The notes under the pieces were generated by a model, which was not told the origin of the DNA, ran no database searches, and was given only the letters and a program-made list of their open reading frames with translations. A DNA stretch of 64,000 nt from Azolla caroliniana (lineage: Eukaryota > Polypodiophyta). Numbering within the stretch: the stretch's first letter is position 1; the number at the start of each line of letters is the position of its first letter. Shown one piece after another: positions 11,323 through 21,414 of this stretch. Where the stretch lies: assembly GCA_043228905.1 (NCBI GenBank), contig JBHGNT010000001.1, positions 18,724,001-18,788,000 on the forward strand. Direction: 5' to 3'. A program made the translations under genes and the position numbers.

Positions 11323-11951
11323 TGTCGTGAAGAAAACCGTCCACAAGCGGAATTGGTGCACAGGAGCGTAGGAACCGGCTCTTCTCGAATGTTGTCCATA
11401 GAAGATCCTAGGCGGGTAGATTTAATGGGTAGGAAGTAAAGGGGAAACGGCTCCTTCCTTGCCTATAAAAAGGAGGGAGACGAGAAGGGGGTGGGGGATC
11501 GTGGAGAGTCGAGGACGAAGTGCTGTTGGTTTGCGTGCGAAGGCTTCTCTCTCTCTCTGGTTCGCAAACTCCATAGCTTCCTTCTGTGCAGGTTTCGGGA
11601 GGCTCGCGCTGCTCTGAGGAATGCCCGAGTGCTTCCGACAACACCTCCAACCTGCTCCTGTCTTTCTGTGCGTTTACGAACAGGCATTGGCATCTGTTCG
11701 CCGGCTTGTTCGGTTGTAACCGACTTCGTGTTTTTGTTGCTTCCGTGTTCTTGTTGTTGTCTTTGTTAATACATACATACATTCATGTCTCTCTGTGTCG
11801 CTGTCCCACTCGCGTCTTTGTGTCGAAGGGCCGTGTCCCTGTGAATCTACGCTCGCACGTAGTGGGTCTCTTGTCCTTTCTCTCTTGCTCTTTGGTATAG
11901 GACCCCTGAGGTCCCGCCTCATTCCACGCATCCGCGAGGAAAACCTCGACA
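11323..11951 (+). repeat. 5' LTR of gypsy-2
   Basis: 629 bp. A TATA box CCTATAAAAAGG lies near 11462, followed by a purine-rich stretch. Relative to the 3' LTR it has extra bases in the TCTCTTGTCCTTTCTC stretch near 11870. Confidence 0.93.
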
Positions 11952-11954
11952 TCT

Positions 11955-11970
11955 TGGTGAACCCGATGTG
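11955..11970 (+). other. putative primer-binding site of gypsy-2
   Basis: TGGTGAACCCGATGTG starts three bases after the LTR end. It begins with the TGG expected opposite a tRNA CCA tail. I cannot assign the tRNA from memory. Confidence 0.55.
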
Positions 11971-11994
11971 AAGGAGGTGGCAGAGGAGCAGAAG

Positions 11995-12543
11995 ATGAAG
12001 GGGTCGGATCTTGCAGAGGCCATGGCTTCGGCCGTGGATCGGATATTGAGTGCACGCGAGGGCACCGACGCCCTCGACAGAGCCATTGAGGCGGTCGTTG
12101 GTACGATCGGCCGGTTCAGCGGAAAGGATGCCACGAAGTATTTGGCGTCCTACGGGGCAGAAATGCTGATGCGGGACATTCCGGAAGAGAGGCGTCTTGC
12201 CGGGTTTCCTCGAGTGGCAATGCCGAGCATCCATGCGGAGGTGCTCGAGGTGCGGGCGGAGAGCCGTACCTGGGAGGAGTTCGAAGGCCGACTCTTAGAA
12301 AAATACGGGCTGGACGACGCACTCCGGCTTTCGAAACGGGACTTCATGGAATGGGTGGAGTCCCCCGGCAAGGGAAGAAACGCGTCGGCACTCCTCCGGG
12401 AGTTCGAAGAACGTTTTGCGCGCCTTTCGGCGCTTGACCGAACCGTTCTGGATACGAGCTGGGTCCTATTGTTCGTCAAGTCGGTGGACGAGCGAGACAG
12501 AGATCAAGTCGGCTCCTTGCTGGAAACCGAAGACGGGGGCTGA
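11995..12543 (+). CDS. gypsy-2 gag (N-terminal and capsid part)
   Basis: About 182 residues from the first ATG at 11995 (the open frame extends slightly upstream with no better ATG). It should be the structural capsid protein of the cytoplasmic particle. The central part (WEEFEGRLLEKYGLDDALR, then FEERFARLSALDRTVLDTSWVLLF) has the alternating amphipathic helices of a Ty3-type Retrotrans_gag domain. It ends with a stop near 12541, and the nucleocapsid part continues in a different frame from 12666. The family normally has both in one frame, so a frameshift is likely. Confidence 0.65.
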   Translation: MKGSDLAEAMASAVDRILSAREGTDALDRAIEAVVGTIGRFSGKDATKYLASYGAEMLMRDIPEERRLAGFPRVAMPSIHAEVLEVRAESRTWEEFEGRLLEKYGLDDALRLSKRDFMEWVESPGKGRNASALLREFEERFARLSALDRTVLDTSWVLLFVKSVDERDRDQVGSLLETEDGG

Positions 12544-12665
12544 CAACCGACTGGGCTGCGGTTAAGAGAGTCTGTGGCCGTTTCGACAAACGGCGAGAAT
12601 GGTCTGACAACGGGGCGGCCGGTGCGGGCTCTGTTACAACAAGGAGGCTTGAACAGGCACCGCAA

Positions 12666-13502
12666 GTGCGAAGGGAAGAAACCCGGGAATGGCTCGAAAC
12701 CGGTCCGGCTTCGGCTGGCATGGTCAATGGCTCGTCCAGAGGAGCAGCGCTGGAGGCGTTGACGTGGGCGATAAAGGATCTCAAGATCGCCCAGACTCGA
12801 AGGGAAGGCGGCGAACCGGCTCGTGACCGACGGCCGGCAGCGGGGAACAGGTGCATGTGGTGCGACGAGGTCGGCCACATTCGGAAGGACTGCGGCGATT
12901 TCGCAGAGGCGTTGAGGAACCGGGTGGTGTACCTATGGGAAGGTTGGGTGCACGCCGGCGACACCAGGAGGGCCCTGAACCGAAACGACGGGCGAGGAGG
13001 TATGAAGAGACTGATGGAAGAGGCAGCGGCCCGACACGTAGAGGCCATCCACTACTCGGCGTCGGCCGGAATTCGGGTCGGGGGCAGTGAGGCCCGAACA
13101 GAGGGCAAAGACGGATTCTGGTCGGCAATGCTGGAAGGTCTTGCCGGCGCACGGCTAAGGAAAGATGAAACGGACCGCGCTGAGAGACGGGTCCGGGAAA
13201 TAACCGTGTGGAGCGATCTGGTCGAGGAGAAGACGGGCTTCGTAGAAGCCGCCTGCCGGAACTACGGGGCTCTGGTAGAAGACAAACGAGTGGGGAAAGC
13301 CGGAGCGGCCGGGCCCTCACAACGGTACGAGACCCGATTCGGGCAACGACGGAACGATGCCGACGGGTCCAGCTCGCAAGATAACCCTAGGAAGGGCGGA
13401 TACCGACTGGGGACGGAGATAGAAAAGACTACGGACCTACGAAAGGTCCTAGAAGAACGGATCCTCGACAACAAAGTGGAGCTTCATTGCGAGAGGTTTT
13501 AG
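12666..13502 (+). CDS. gypsy-2 nucleocapsid-like region with CCHC zinc knuckle
   Basis: 278 codons are open. A canonical zinc knuckle, CMWCDEVGHIRKDC (C-X2-C-X4-H-X4-C), starts at about residue 63 and would bind RNA during packaging. The remainder is highly charged, Arg/Glu/Gly-rich and probably disordered. It overlaps the protease frame at its 3' end (13487-13502), consistent with a frame change between gag and pol or with decay. Confidence 0.6.
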   Translation: MRREETREWLETGPASAGMVNGSSRGAALEALTWAIKDLKIAQTRREGGEPARDRRPAAGNRCMWCDEVGHIRKDCGDFAEALRNRVVYLWEGWVHAGDTRRALNRNDGRGGMKRLMEEAAARHVEAIHYSASAGIRVGGSEARTEGKDGFWSAMLEGLAGARLRKDETDRAERRVREITVWSDLVEEKTGFVEAACRNYGALVEDKRVGKAGAAGPSQRYETRFGQRRNDADGSSSQDNPRKGGYRLGTEIEKTTDLRKVLEERILDNKVELHCERF

Positions 13503-14034
13503 GGATCGCCAAGAAGGAGTTCCACGACTCCATTGTAGACCTGGTGAAACGGAAGAGGCTGTCGACGGAGACGGAACCGGAAAGACCGGTGGAGGTGCGG
13601 ATGACGCACATCGACGACATGGCGCTGGAAGATGAGTGGGCGGAGAGCCACTATTCAAGGCCGCACTGGGCCCGAGCAACCACGGAGACCCCGGTGAAGA
13701 TCGGAGATGTTCAGGAGCCGGTGGTGGCATTGGTGGACCACGGTTCGGAAATAAACCTGATGTCAATGGACTTCTATAAGAAGGGAAAGTGGCCGATCAA
13801 CACCAAGCACGGGTGGAAGATACGGGCGGCGACGGGGCCTGCCCGAACGTGCGAGTCAAGATCGGCGATGTCGAGATTGACCAGCACTTCTTCGTACAGG
13901 AGACGTCCTTGCACCCGGTCATATTAGGGGAACCATACATCACGGCGGCGCGAATGGAGACCAAGGTGTTGGACAACTGTTCGGCCTACGCGAGGGTCAA
14001 AAGCCAGAACGGGCGCCATTCGTTCAATTTCTGA
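13487..14034 (+). pseudogene. gypsy-2 aspartic protease region, first copy
   Basis: An open segment of 146 codons (13487-13927) contains ALVDHGSEINLMS, placed like the D-S/T-G active-site loop of retropepsins but reading D84-H85-G86. The second half (VKIGDVEIDQHFFVQE, then VILGEPYI) matches the flap-to-C-terminal part of the fold. In this copy 22 bp present in later copies are missing, near 13834, shifting the frame before the VILG segment. Whether His at this position is a lineage trait or a mutation cannot be told from one element. Confidence 0.7.
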
Positions 14035-15775
14035 CGGTGCGGCCGAACCACGAGAGAAACCGCGAATCCCTCGGTGGCAAGAACCGGGAGGATTTTTAGA
14101 GAGGGCTGCCAAGGCGTGGGGCCGAGACAGCCCGGACACTCGGGAAAGACCCCACGACTATACGATAAGTAGGAAATTCTGCTTCTCCAACAACGGAGGG
14201 TGCATGATAGTCGGCATCGTCGGCCGAGAAAAGACAAGGGCGGAAGTGCGACTTCGAGCGTGCGGAGTTCTCGGCCCGGACGAGGAAATCAGCGGAGCCG
14301 TGGAGGCGGTCTCCTTCGATCAACACCAAGCACGGGTGGAAGATACGGGCGGTGACGCGCGCCACCGAGGAACTGCACGGGGCCTGCCCGAACGTGCGAG
14401 TCAAGATCGGCGACGTCGAGATTGACCAGCACTTCTTCGTACAGGAGACGTCGTCGCACCCGATCATATTAGGGGAACCATACATCACGGCGGCGCGAAT
14501 GGAGACCAAGGTGCTAGACAACGGTTCGGCCTACGCGAGGGTCAAAAGCCAGAACGGGCGCCATTCGGTTCAATTTCTGACGGTGCGGCCGAACCACGAG
14601 AGAAACCGCGAATCCCTCCGTGGCAAGAACCGGGAGGATTTTTAGAGAGGGCTGCCAAGGCGTGGGGCCGAGACAACCCGGACACTCGGGAAAGACCCCA
14701 CGACTGTACGATAAGTAGGAAATTCTGCTTCTCCAACAACGGAGGGTGCATGATAGTCGGCATCGTCGGCCGAGAAAAGACAAGGGTGGAAGTGCGACTT
14801 CGAGCGTGCGGAGTTCTCGGCCTGGACGAGGAAATCAGCGGAGCCGTGGAGGCGGTCTCCTTCGATCAACACCAAGCACGGGTGGAAGATACGGGCGGTG
14901 ACGCGCGCCACCGAGGAACTGCACGGGGCCTGCCCGAACGTGCGAGTCAAGATCAACGACGTCGAGATTGACCAGCACTTCTTCGTACAGGAGACGTCCT
15001 CGCACCCGGTCATATTAGGGGAACCATACATCAGGGAAAGTGGCCGATCAACACCAAGCACGGGTGGAAGATACGGGCGGCGACGCGCGCCACCGAGGAA
15101 CTGCACGGGGCCTGCCCGAACGTGCGAGTCAAGATCGGCGACGTCGAGATTGACAAGCACTTCTTCGTACAGGAGACGTCCTCGCACCCGGTCATATTAG
15201 GGGAACCATACATCAGGGAAAGTGGCCTATCAACACCAAGCACGGGTGGAAGATACGGGCGGCGACGCGCGCCACCGAGGAATTGCACGGGGCCTGCCCG
15301 AACGTGCGAGTCAAGATCGGCGACGTCGAGATTGACCAACACTTCTTCGTACAGGAGACGTCCTCGCACCCGGTCATATTAGGGGAACCATACATCACGG
15401 CGGCGCGAATGGAGACCAAGGTGCTGGACAACGGTTCGGCCTACGCGAGGGTCAAAAGCCAGAACGGGCGCCATTCGGTTTAATTTCTGACGGTGCGGCC
15501 GAACCACGAGAGAAACCGCGAATCCCTCGGTGGCGAGAACCGGGAGGATTTTTAGAGAGGGCTGCCAAGGTGTGGGGCCGAGACAGCCCGGACACTCGGG
15601 AAAGACCCCACGACTGTACGATAAGTAGGAAATTCTGCTTCTCCAACAATGGAGGGTGCATGATAGTCGACATCGTCGGCCGAGAAAAGACAAGGGCAGA
15701 AGTGCGACTTTGAGCGTGCGGAGTTCTCGGCCTGGACGAGGAAATCAGCGGAGCCGTGGAGGCGGTCTCCTTCGA
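13795..15775 (+). repeat. tandem amplification of the protease 3' segment in gypsy-2
   Basis: A unit A of about 182 bp starts at 13795, 14318, 14864, 15046 and 15228. After copies 1, 2 and 5 it is followed by a unit B of about 364 bp, carrying the protease C-terminus and the start of the linker to RT. The order is therefore A-B, A-B, A, A, A-B. Copies 1 and 2 are 523 bp apart because copy 1 lacks 22 bp; copies 2 and 3 are 546 bp apart, and 3-4 and 4-5 are 182 bp apart. Copies 4 and 5 are preceded by GGGAAAGTGGCC, the original left context of copy 1, so the short duplications re-used that junction. Copies are nearly identical, so the expansion is recent. Confidence 0.95.
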
Positions 15776-16850
15776 CGACACCTTGGGAATGCTGGGGGAG
15801 GTAGCCGGAGAAGACCTTAATGAAGACCGGACGATACCGATATGTTCCGAAGAGATGTACAAAGTCATCGCGAACTTCAATCGGGGGCTCAGGTCGGATC
15901 GGACGGCCCGAGTTAGCACGAAGTACAAGACTGTGGACCGGAAGGTAAGGCCCGTCGCGGCACCCTTACCGGAGGGCAGCGAGTCCCGAATCAGAGGGGT
16001 TGCGTCGGACCCCAGTTTACGAGATCCGGCCTGCATAGGCAGGACGCTCCGGGGGCTCAAGATTGGTGGGGGCGGGTTCCTACTGCCTGCGGAGGAAGAC
16101 CGGTTTCGGAGAATGCTCGGAAGGCACGGGAAAGCCTTCGCGTTTTCACCGGAAGAGATCGGGTGCGTAGACCCGACGATTGTGGAGCCGATGGTGATAT
16201 TCACGGTACCACATGTGCCGTGGAATCTCAAGCCGATTCCAGTACCGAGAGCCCACATCCCGAAGTTGATGGAGCTATTGAGGCAAAAAGTCGATATGGG
16301 CATTCTCGAACCGTCGAGTGCCCCATACTCGAACCGATGGTTTACCGTACCAAAGAAAAACGGAACATTGCGCTTCATTCAGGACCTGCAGTCGGTCAAC
16401 AGAGTGACCATTCGGAACGCAGGAATCGGACCGACCATAGACGAGTTCGCAGAGTCCTTCGCCGGAAGGTCGATTTACTCGGTCGGTGATCTGTATTCGG
16501 GGTACGACCAGTTCCAGCTAGCCGTGGAGAGCAGAGACATTACGACGATGCGAACCCCCCTCGGCCTAGTGCGAATGTGTACCCTGCCACAAGGAGGGAC
16601 CAACTCGGTAGCCCACATGGTGAATGCAATGAACAAGGTACTGAGGGATTGCATCCCGGACATCACCATGCCGTTTCTAGACGACATCCCGATCAAGGGG
16701 TGCCCGGTGGAGGAGAAGGACGAGATAGTCGGGCCGGACGGATGCCGGCGATTCGTGGCGACACACATCGACGACTGCGAGAAGGTGCTACAAAGGCTAG
16801 AGGATGCGAGGCTCACCTTCTCCGGGGAGAAATCGGCCTTCGGGCAATAA
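15756..16850 (+). pseudogene. gypsy-2 reverse transcriptase
   Basis: 365 codons ending at TAA 16848-16850. The RT palm is clear: VPKKNGTLRFIQDLQSVN, LYSGYDQFQLAV, TPLGLVRMCTLPQGGTNS, then FLDD at 16674-16685. The usual Ty3/gypsy motif there is Y-x-D-D, so Tyr is Phe while both metal-binding Asp are kept. An insertion-like GCPVEEKDEIVGPDGCRR follows. The frame continues after the TAA (EILVVGH) into RNase H, so the stop is a point lesion. Confidence 0.85.
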
Positions 16851-18605
16851 GAAATCCTGGTGGTCGGACACCTATGTGGACCTTATGGCCGGAAGCCGTC
16901 TCCGGCAAAGGTAGAAGCCATCTCCGCGATGAAGACCGATTGTAGCTCGGTTACGGAAGTTCGGAGGTTCCTGGGGGCATGCGCGTTCTACCACATATGG
17001 ATCCCGCATTATGCCCACGTGGCGGAGCCGCTATACGGGTTGCTGAAGAAAGGGAGAAATTTCGAGTGGCGAGACGAGCACACGGAGTTGGTCCGGAAGC
17101 TGAAGGAAGCTCTTGCGGCAGCACCGACGCTCCGGAAGACTGTCTACGAGAAGGGTACCCCGGTATACATAACGGTGGATACGAGTCCGACCGGGATCGG
17201 ATGGGTCGTCAACCAAGAAGACGAGGACAGCATTCGGTTCCCGATCCGATTCGGCGCGAAGGTCCTCAGTGAGCGACAACGAGGGTACGCCCAGGTTAAA
17301 CGCGAACTCTGGGGTATCGTTTCGGCAGTAAAGGCCGACAAAGACTACCTGGTCGGGACAGAAGTGATTATCGAGACGGATTGCCTGCCAATTCTCGGCA
17401 TGGTTTCCAGATGCGCGACACCGGACCTGGCGATGCTCAGGTGGATAGCGTACATCAAGTCCCTGGACCCGGAAATACGGCACATTTCCGGAAAGGACAA
17501 CGCCATGGCCGACATGCTTTCGAGGGCGAGGTTTGATGACGAGGGCGGCATGGTTTCGGAGGACGAAGAAGTCGGCGTGGACTTCTTCGAGGCAGCGTAC
17601 GTGACGACCGATGGGACGAGCATTCCGACACTTAACGACTTCGACGAGAGCAAGTACGACAGCGAGTGGCTCCAGATCGGTGGATTTTTGAGGACGATGA
17701 CGCCGGATGCGTCGTGGACGAAGGACGAGGCCAACCGGATCCGGAAGAAAGCTTACCGATTCTTTCTCCGGGACGGATACTTATGGAAGCACCCGAAGAA
17801 GAGGAACGACGTCCCGCTCCGGGTGGTGGCGATGAAGGAAGAACAGGAGGAGCTGTTGACGGGCTACCACGACAGCCCTTGGGCCGGACACCGTGGAACG
17901 TGGGCCACGTTCGAGAAGATAAAGGGGAAGTACTGGTGGCCGGGACTGTACCGGGATGTGCATCGGTTCGTGACGACTTGCGAGAGCTGTCAGATGCACT
18001 CCGTAGTCCGACATCGGGACGAGCTTCACCCTACGTACCCTCCGACCATCCACTTCAAATGGATGGTAGACTTGGTGACGATGCCGATGGGAGTAGGACA
18101 GATGCAGTATCTGGTCCTGGCTCGGGAAGATCTGATGAACCAGGTGGAAGGCCGAGCCCTTCAGAACAAAACGACCGCGGCCGTATGTCGGTTCCTGATC
18201 GAGGACGTGATATGCCGGTACGGGTGCGTCGGGAAGATCGTGGCTGATCGCGGGGAGTTGGACGCCGAAGAGGCCGAGGAGCTGTTCGACCGGCTAGGAG
18301 TCAAGCTCTCGCTTACCACTGCGTACAATCCGGAGGCGAATGGGAAGGTGGAGCGCGGACACGGACCGATCGTCAAGGCGTTAGTTCGGGCATGCGGTGG
18401 TCAAGTCGGGAACTGGCCGCGACTGTTGCCTTACGCGTTGTGGGCGGACCGAACTACGCACAGTTCGGTAACCGGATTCATGCCGGCAGAACTCATGTTT
18501 GGGCAGAAGCCGGTCATGCCGATGGAACGTACGAACTCCTCGTGGGCAACCGTGGACTGGAGAGACGAGATGAGCTGGGAGGAACTGCTGGCGGCGCGTA
18601 TATGA
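16851..18605 (+). pseudogene. gypsy-2 RNase H and integrase
   Basis: Same frame as the RT. After the RT thumb (FLGACAFYHIWIPHYAHVAE), RNase H shows VYITVDTSPTGIGW, then KRELWGIVSAVK and IIETDCLPIL, matching its D-E-D acidic residues. Integrase follows, with the HHCC finger YHDSPWAGHRG and CESC, the core VDLVTMP (first Asp), IVADRGELD (second Asp) and NGKVERGH (Glu). The second Asp-Glu spacing is 34 residues by my count. It ends at TGA 18603-18605, after which the same frame resumes. Confidence 0.88.
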
Positions 18606-19004
18606 CAGCTCGAGCGAAGACCGGAGGACGTGGAGCAGGCTGCGGAAAGGCTTCGGGAAGCAAGGATGAGGAACAAAGCCCGGTTCGACCGAACGCACCG
18701 GCTCCGACCGACGAAGATCGAGGAAGGCGACTGGGTGCTAGTCTACGACAGCAGCCTTGACAACCAGCACCGAGCGACACGGAAGTTCGCAAGAAGGTGG
18801 TTCGGGCCTTACGTGGTACAAAGCGCCAACGACAACGGGACGTACCATCTGGCGGAGCTCGACGGCACGAGAATGGCGATACCGGTAGCTGGGAAGCGGA
18901 TCAAAGCGTTCAAGAAGCGTCACGACGACGAGCCGGATCCGGTTGGCCTGGACCGCGACGACGAACGATCCGAAACCGAGGAAGAACCGACGGGCGGGGA
19001 ATGA
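18606..19004 (+). pseudogene. gypsy-2 integrase C-terminal (GPY) segment
   Basis: In frame with the preceding integrase. RARMRN-type basic sequence leads to EEGDWVLVYDSSLDNQH and RRWFGPYVV, the GPY/F module that contacts DNA, then an acidic tail. No chromodomain follows. The segment is separated from the rest only by the TGA at 18603. Confidence 0.8.
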
Positions 19005-19077
19005 AGGCTGGACCGGTTTTCTCCGTCCCGACTCAATTTGGCGCATGCCGGTGGATGCGCGGTTAGGTGGGGGCGGA
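19005..19077 (+). other. short 3' untranslated region and polypurine tract of gypsy-2
   Basis: Immediately before the 3' LTR lies GGTGGGGGCGGA (about 19066-19077), the expected plus-strand primer tract. Confidence 0.8.
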
Positions 19078-19694
19078 TGTCGTGAAGAAAACCGTCCACA
19101 AGCGGAATCGGTGCACAGGAGCGTAGGAACCGGCTCTTCTCGAATGTTGTCCATAGAAGATCCTAGGTAGGTAGATTTAGTGGGTAGGAAGTAAAGGGGA
19201 AACGGCTCCTTCCTTGCCTATTAAAAGGAGGGAGACGAGAAGGGGGTGGGGGATCGCGGAGAGTCGAGGACGAAGTGCTGTTGGTTTGCGTGCGAAGGCT
19301 TCTCTCTCTCTCTCTGGTTCGCAAACTCCATAGCTTCCTTCTGTGCAGGTTTCGGGAGGCTCGCGCTGCTCTGAGGAATGCCCGAGTGCTTCCGGCAGCA
19401 CCTCCAACCTGCTCCTGTCTTTCTGTGCGTTTACGAATAGGCATCGGTATCTGTTCGCCGGCTTGTTCGGTTGTAACCGACTTCGTGTTTTTGTTGCTTC
19501 CGTGTTCTTGTTGTTGTCTTTGTTAATACATACATACATTCGTGTCTCTCTGTGTCGCTGTCCCAGTCTCGTCTTTGCGTCGAAGGGCCGTGTCCCTGTG
19601 AATCTACGCTCGCACGTAGTGGGTCTCTTGCTCTTCGGTACAGGACCCCTGAGGTCCCGCCTCATTCCACGCATCCGCGAGGAAAACCTCGACA
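19078..19694 (+). repeat. 3' LTR of gypsy-2
   Basis: 617 bp, close to the 5' LTR. A TATA-like CCTATTAAAAGG near 19218 differs from the 5' copy by one base. A long plus-strand reading starting at 19552 inside this LTR continues into copia RNase H; it is a chance fusion across the insertion boundary and not a gene start. Confidence 0.93.
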
Positions 19695-20421
19695 ACGCGT
19701 ACTGCGGTACGTAAGTGGCACTAAGGACCGAGGACTGCTATATCGGACCGGTGTAACCGCGCAGTTAGTCGGCTACACCGATGCTGATTGGGCTGGCAAC
19801 GCCGCTGATCGCCGATCCACGTCTGGATACGCGTTCTCCCTCGGGAGTGCCGCGATCGTGTGGAGCAGTAAGAAGCAGCTGACATTTGCACTGTCGAGCA
19901 CCGAAGCTGAGTACCGAGGAGCGGCTGTCGCGACATGCGAAGCCATATGGTTGAAGCGGCTACTTAAGGACCTGCAAGCGGAGGTGTCAGATCCGACGAC
20001 GATCTACTGCGACAACCTCAGCAGCATCCACCTTGCGAAGAACCCCGTTTTCCACGCACGGACCAAGAACATTGAGGTGCACTACCATTTCGTCCGTGAG
20101 CGTGTCCTTTCCGGTGAAGTTGAACTTCAGTACGTGCCGACGGATCGGCAGACTGCCGACATCTTCACAAAGCCTCTTGGTCTGGACAAGTTGCGGCAAT
20201 TCTCAGGTGCGCTCGGGTTGCGTCACCTCGATGTGCCGAACTTGAGGGGGAGAACAATCCCGAACGACCAAGCAAGGCAGCAGGAAAGGAGCGGAGACCG
20301 CGACACGGAGTCGGTTGTCCGCAACACCGAGTCGGTTGACGAGTTCGACTTCGGATCGGCTGAAGAAGCTGAGGGCGGACCCGCGGAAAAGTCCGGAAGC
20401 GGACAGAAGGGGAGCAGCTGA
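19695..20421 (+). pseudogene. copia-A inner RNase H (3' part, after gypsy-2)
   Basis: From GTACTG the frame reads RVLRYVSGTKDRGLLY, YTDADWAGNAADRRSTSG, SSTEAEYRG, and YCDNLSSIHLAKNP, the standard Ty1/copia RNase H string. It ends in a long acidic tail and TGA at 20419-20421. It is well preserved but detached from its RT by 8.4 kb of gypsy-2. Confidence 0.9.
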
Positions 20422-20784
20422 AGGAGAGAGCCGAAGCCAACCACGCATGGGGGAGATGACGCCATCGAGGGCGAGAAGACTGAAGACAAGTTGGAGACAG
20501 CCAACTCGGACGAGAGCGAAAACCGATCGGAGGTAGCCGAGTCGGTTCGGATGTTTGATTCAGACACGTTGAATCAACTGAGGCCCAAGCGGAAGAGGCA
20601 GCAGAAGAAGTGTTGACACCGCAACAGCAGAAGAGCTGATAAGGGCCACATGAGCAGACAAGCTGACCGGAAGGGTTGAAGCGCGCGGAGTCGAATAGGT
20701 CGAGGAGTGCAAGCAAGGCGTGAAGCCAGGAGGAACCGGAGCTGTGAAGATCCCGAAGAGCCTCAAGTTGAGCTTAAGGGGGAG
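20422..20784 (+). other. 3' untranslated region and polypurine tract of copia-A inner
   Basis: A purine-rich non-coding stretch. AAGGGGGAG at about 20776-20784 directly precedes the LTR head. Confidence 0.75.
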
Positions 20785-21061
20785 TGTTGAGAGACAAGCT
20801 CAACATCGGCCGGATCGGCTTTGACTCCGCGCGCTTCGACCCTTCCAGTCGGCTTGTCTGCTCCCACAGACCTTCACAGCTCCCTTGTTGTCGTGGTGTT
20901 GGCGCTTCTCCTATTGCCTTCTTTTCCGCTTGGCCCTCAGTTGATTTAGTGTATCTGAATCAAACATCCGAACCGACTCGGCTACCTCTGATCGGTTTTC
21001 ACTCTCGTCCGAGTTGGTTGTCTCCAACTCGTCTTCGGTCTTCTCGCCCTTGACGACGTCA
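20785..21061 (+). repeat. LTR head joined to duplicated left flank
   Basis: 20785-20820 are the first 36 bp of the copia-A LTR. From 20823 the sequence matches 8392-8630, the DNA left of the insertion, including CGTCA at 21057-21061. The complete 3' LTR follows. Together 20823-21409 and 8392-8978 are both 587 bp, colinear and without indels. Confidence 0.9.
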
Positions 21062-21409
21062 TGTTGAGAGACAAGCTCAACATCAGCCGGATCGGCTGAA
21101 GAAGCCGAGGACCGGATCGGTTAGGCCGTTAGGAAAGATATTCCGTGAGGAATATATTTGGGAGTTAGTGTAAGAGCTCTTAATGAGCATTGAAGTACTG
21201 TTAGTACTTCGGTCAGTCCTCCTAGGACTTGTACAAAGTGTTCATTGAACACATATATGTTTGTGGTTGTTTTTTCCTTTATACACACACATTCTCTCAC
21301 TCTCTCGGTCTCCCCCGCGTATACTGTGTAAGCTCAAGCTCTCCATTAAACCTGAGTGTTCTTCCTTCTGTTTTGTCTTTATACTTGCTTCTGCACGCTA
21401 CTTTCTACA
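21062..21409 (+). repeat. 3' LTR of copia-A inner
   Basis: 348 bp, same length as the 5' LTR. It ends TTTCTACA, followed by the target duplication CGTCA at 21410. Confidence 0.92.
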
Positions 21410-21414
21410 CGTCA

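Larger units (their letters stand above)
11323..19694 (+). mobile_element. gypsy-2 element (Ty3/gypsy), youngest layer of the nest
   Basis: LTRs at 11323-11951 and 19078-19694 begin TGTCGTGAAG and end CGACA, a 5-bp terminal inverted repeat. They differ by about a dozen substitutions plus small indels, so insertion is comparatively recent. The flanks share ACGC (11319-11322 and 19695-19698). The interrupted copia RNase H frame continues exactly from CAACGC to GTACTG when the element is ignored. Domain order is gag, zinc knuckle, protease, RT, RNase H, integrase with GPY module, which is Ty3/gypsy order. No chromodomain is seen after GPY. It is GC-rich and non-functional: the protease is rearranged and pol has two in-frame stops. 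Confidence 0.95.
8631..21409 (+). mobile_element. copia-A inner element (Ty1/copia)
   Basis: Complete LTRs at 8631-8978 and 21062-21409 (348 bp each) differ at only a handful of positions. The pentamer CGTCA flanks the element perfectly (8626-8630 and 21410-21414). It sits inverted in the 3' untranslated region of a relative, copia-A outer. The body retains integrase, RT and RNase H, but gag and protease are deleted just after the primer site. Gypsy-2 splits its RNase H. The 3' end is abnormal: an LTR head at 20785-20820 is followed by duplicated left flank and then the full LTR. Confidence 0.9.

Noticed and set aside
13795-15775. A CRISPR-like or satellite array.
   Set aside because: Units are long, of two nested sizes, coding-derived and without spacers. 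It is an in-element duplication.
19552-20421. A 289-codon plus-strand ORF that could be listed as one gene.
   Set aside because: Its first 48 codons lie in the gypsy-2 3' LTR and the rest is copia RNase H. It is a chance fusion across an insertion border.
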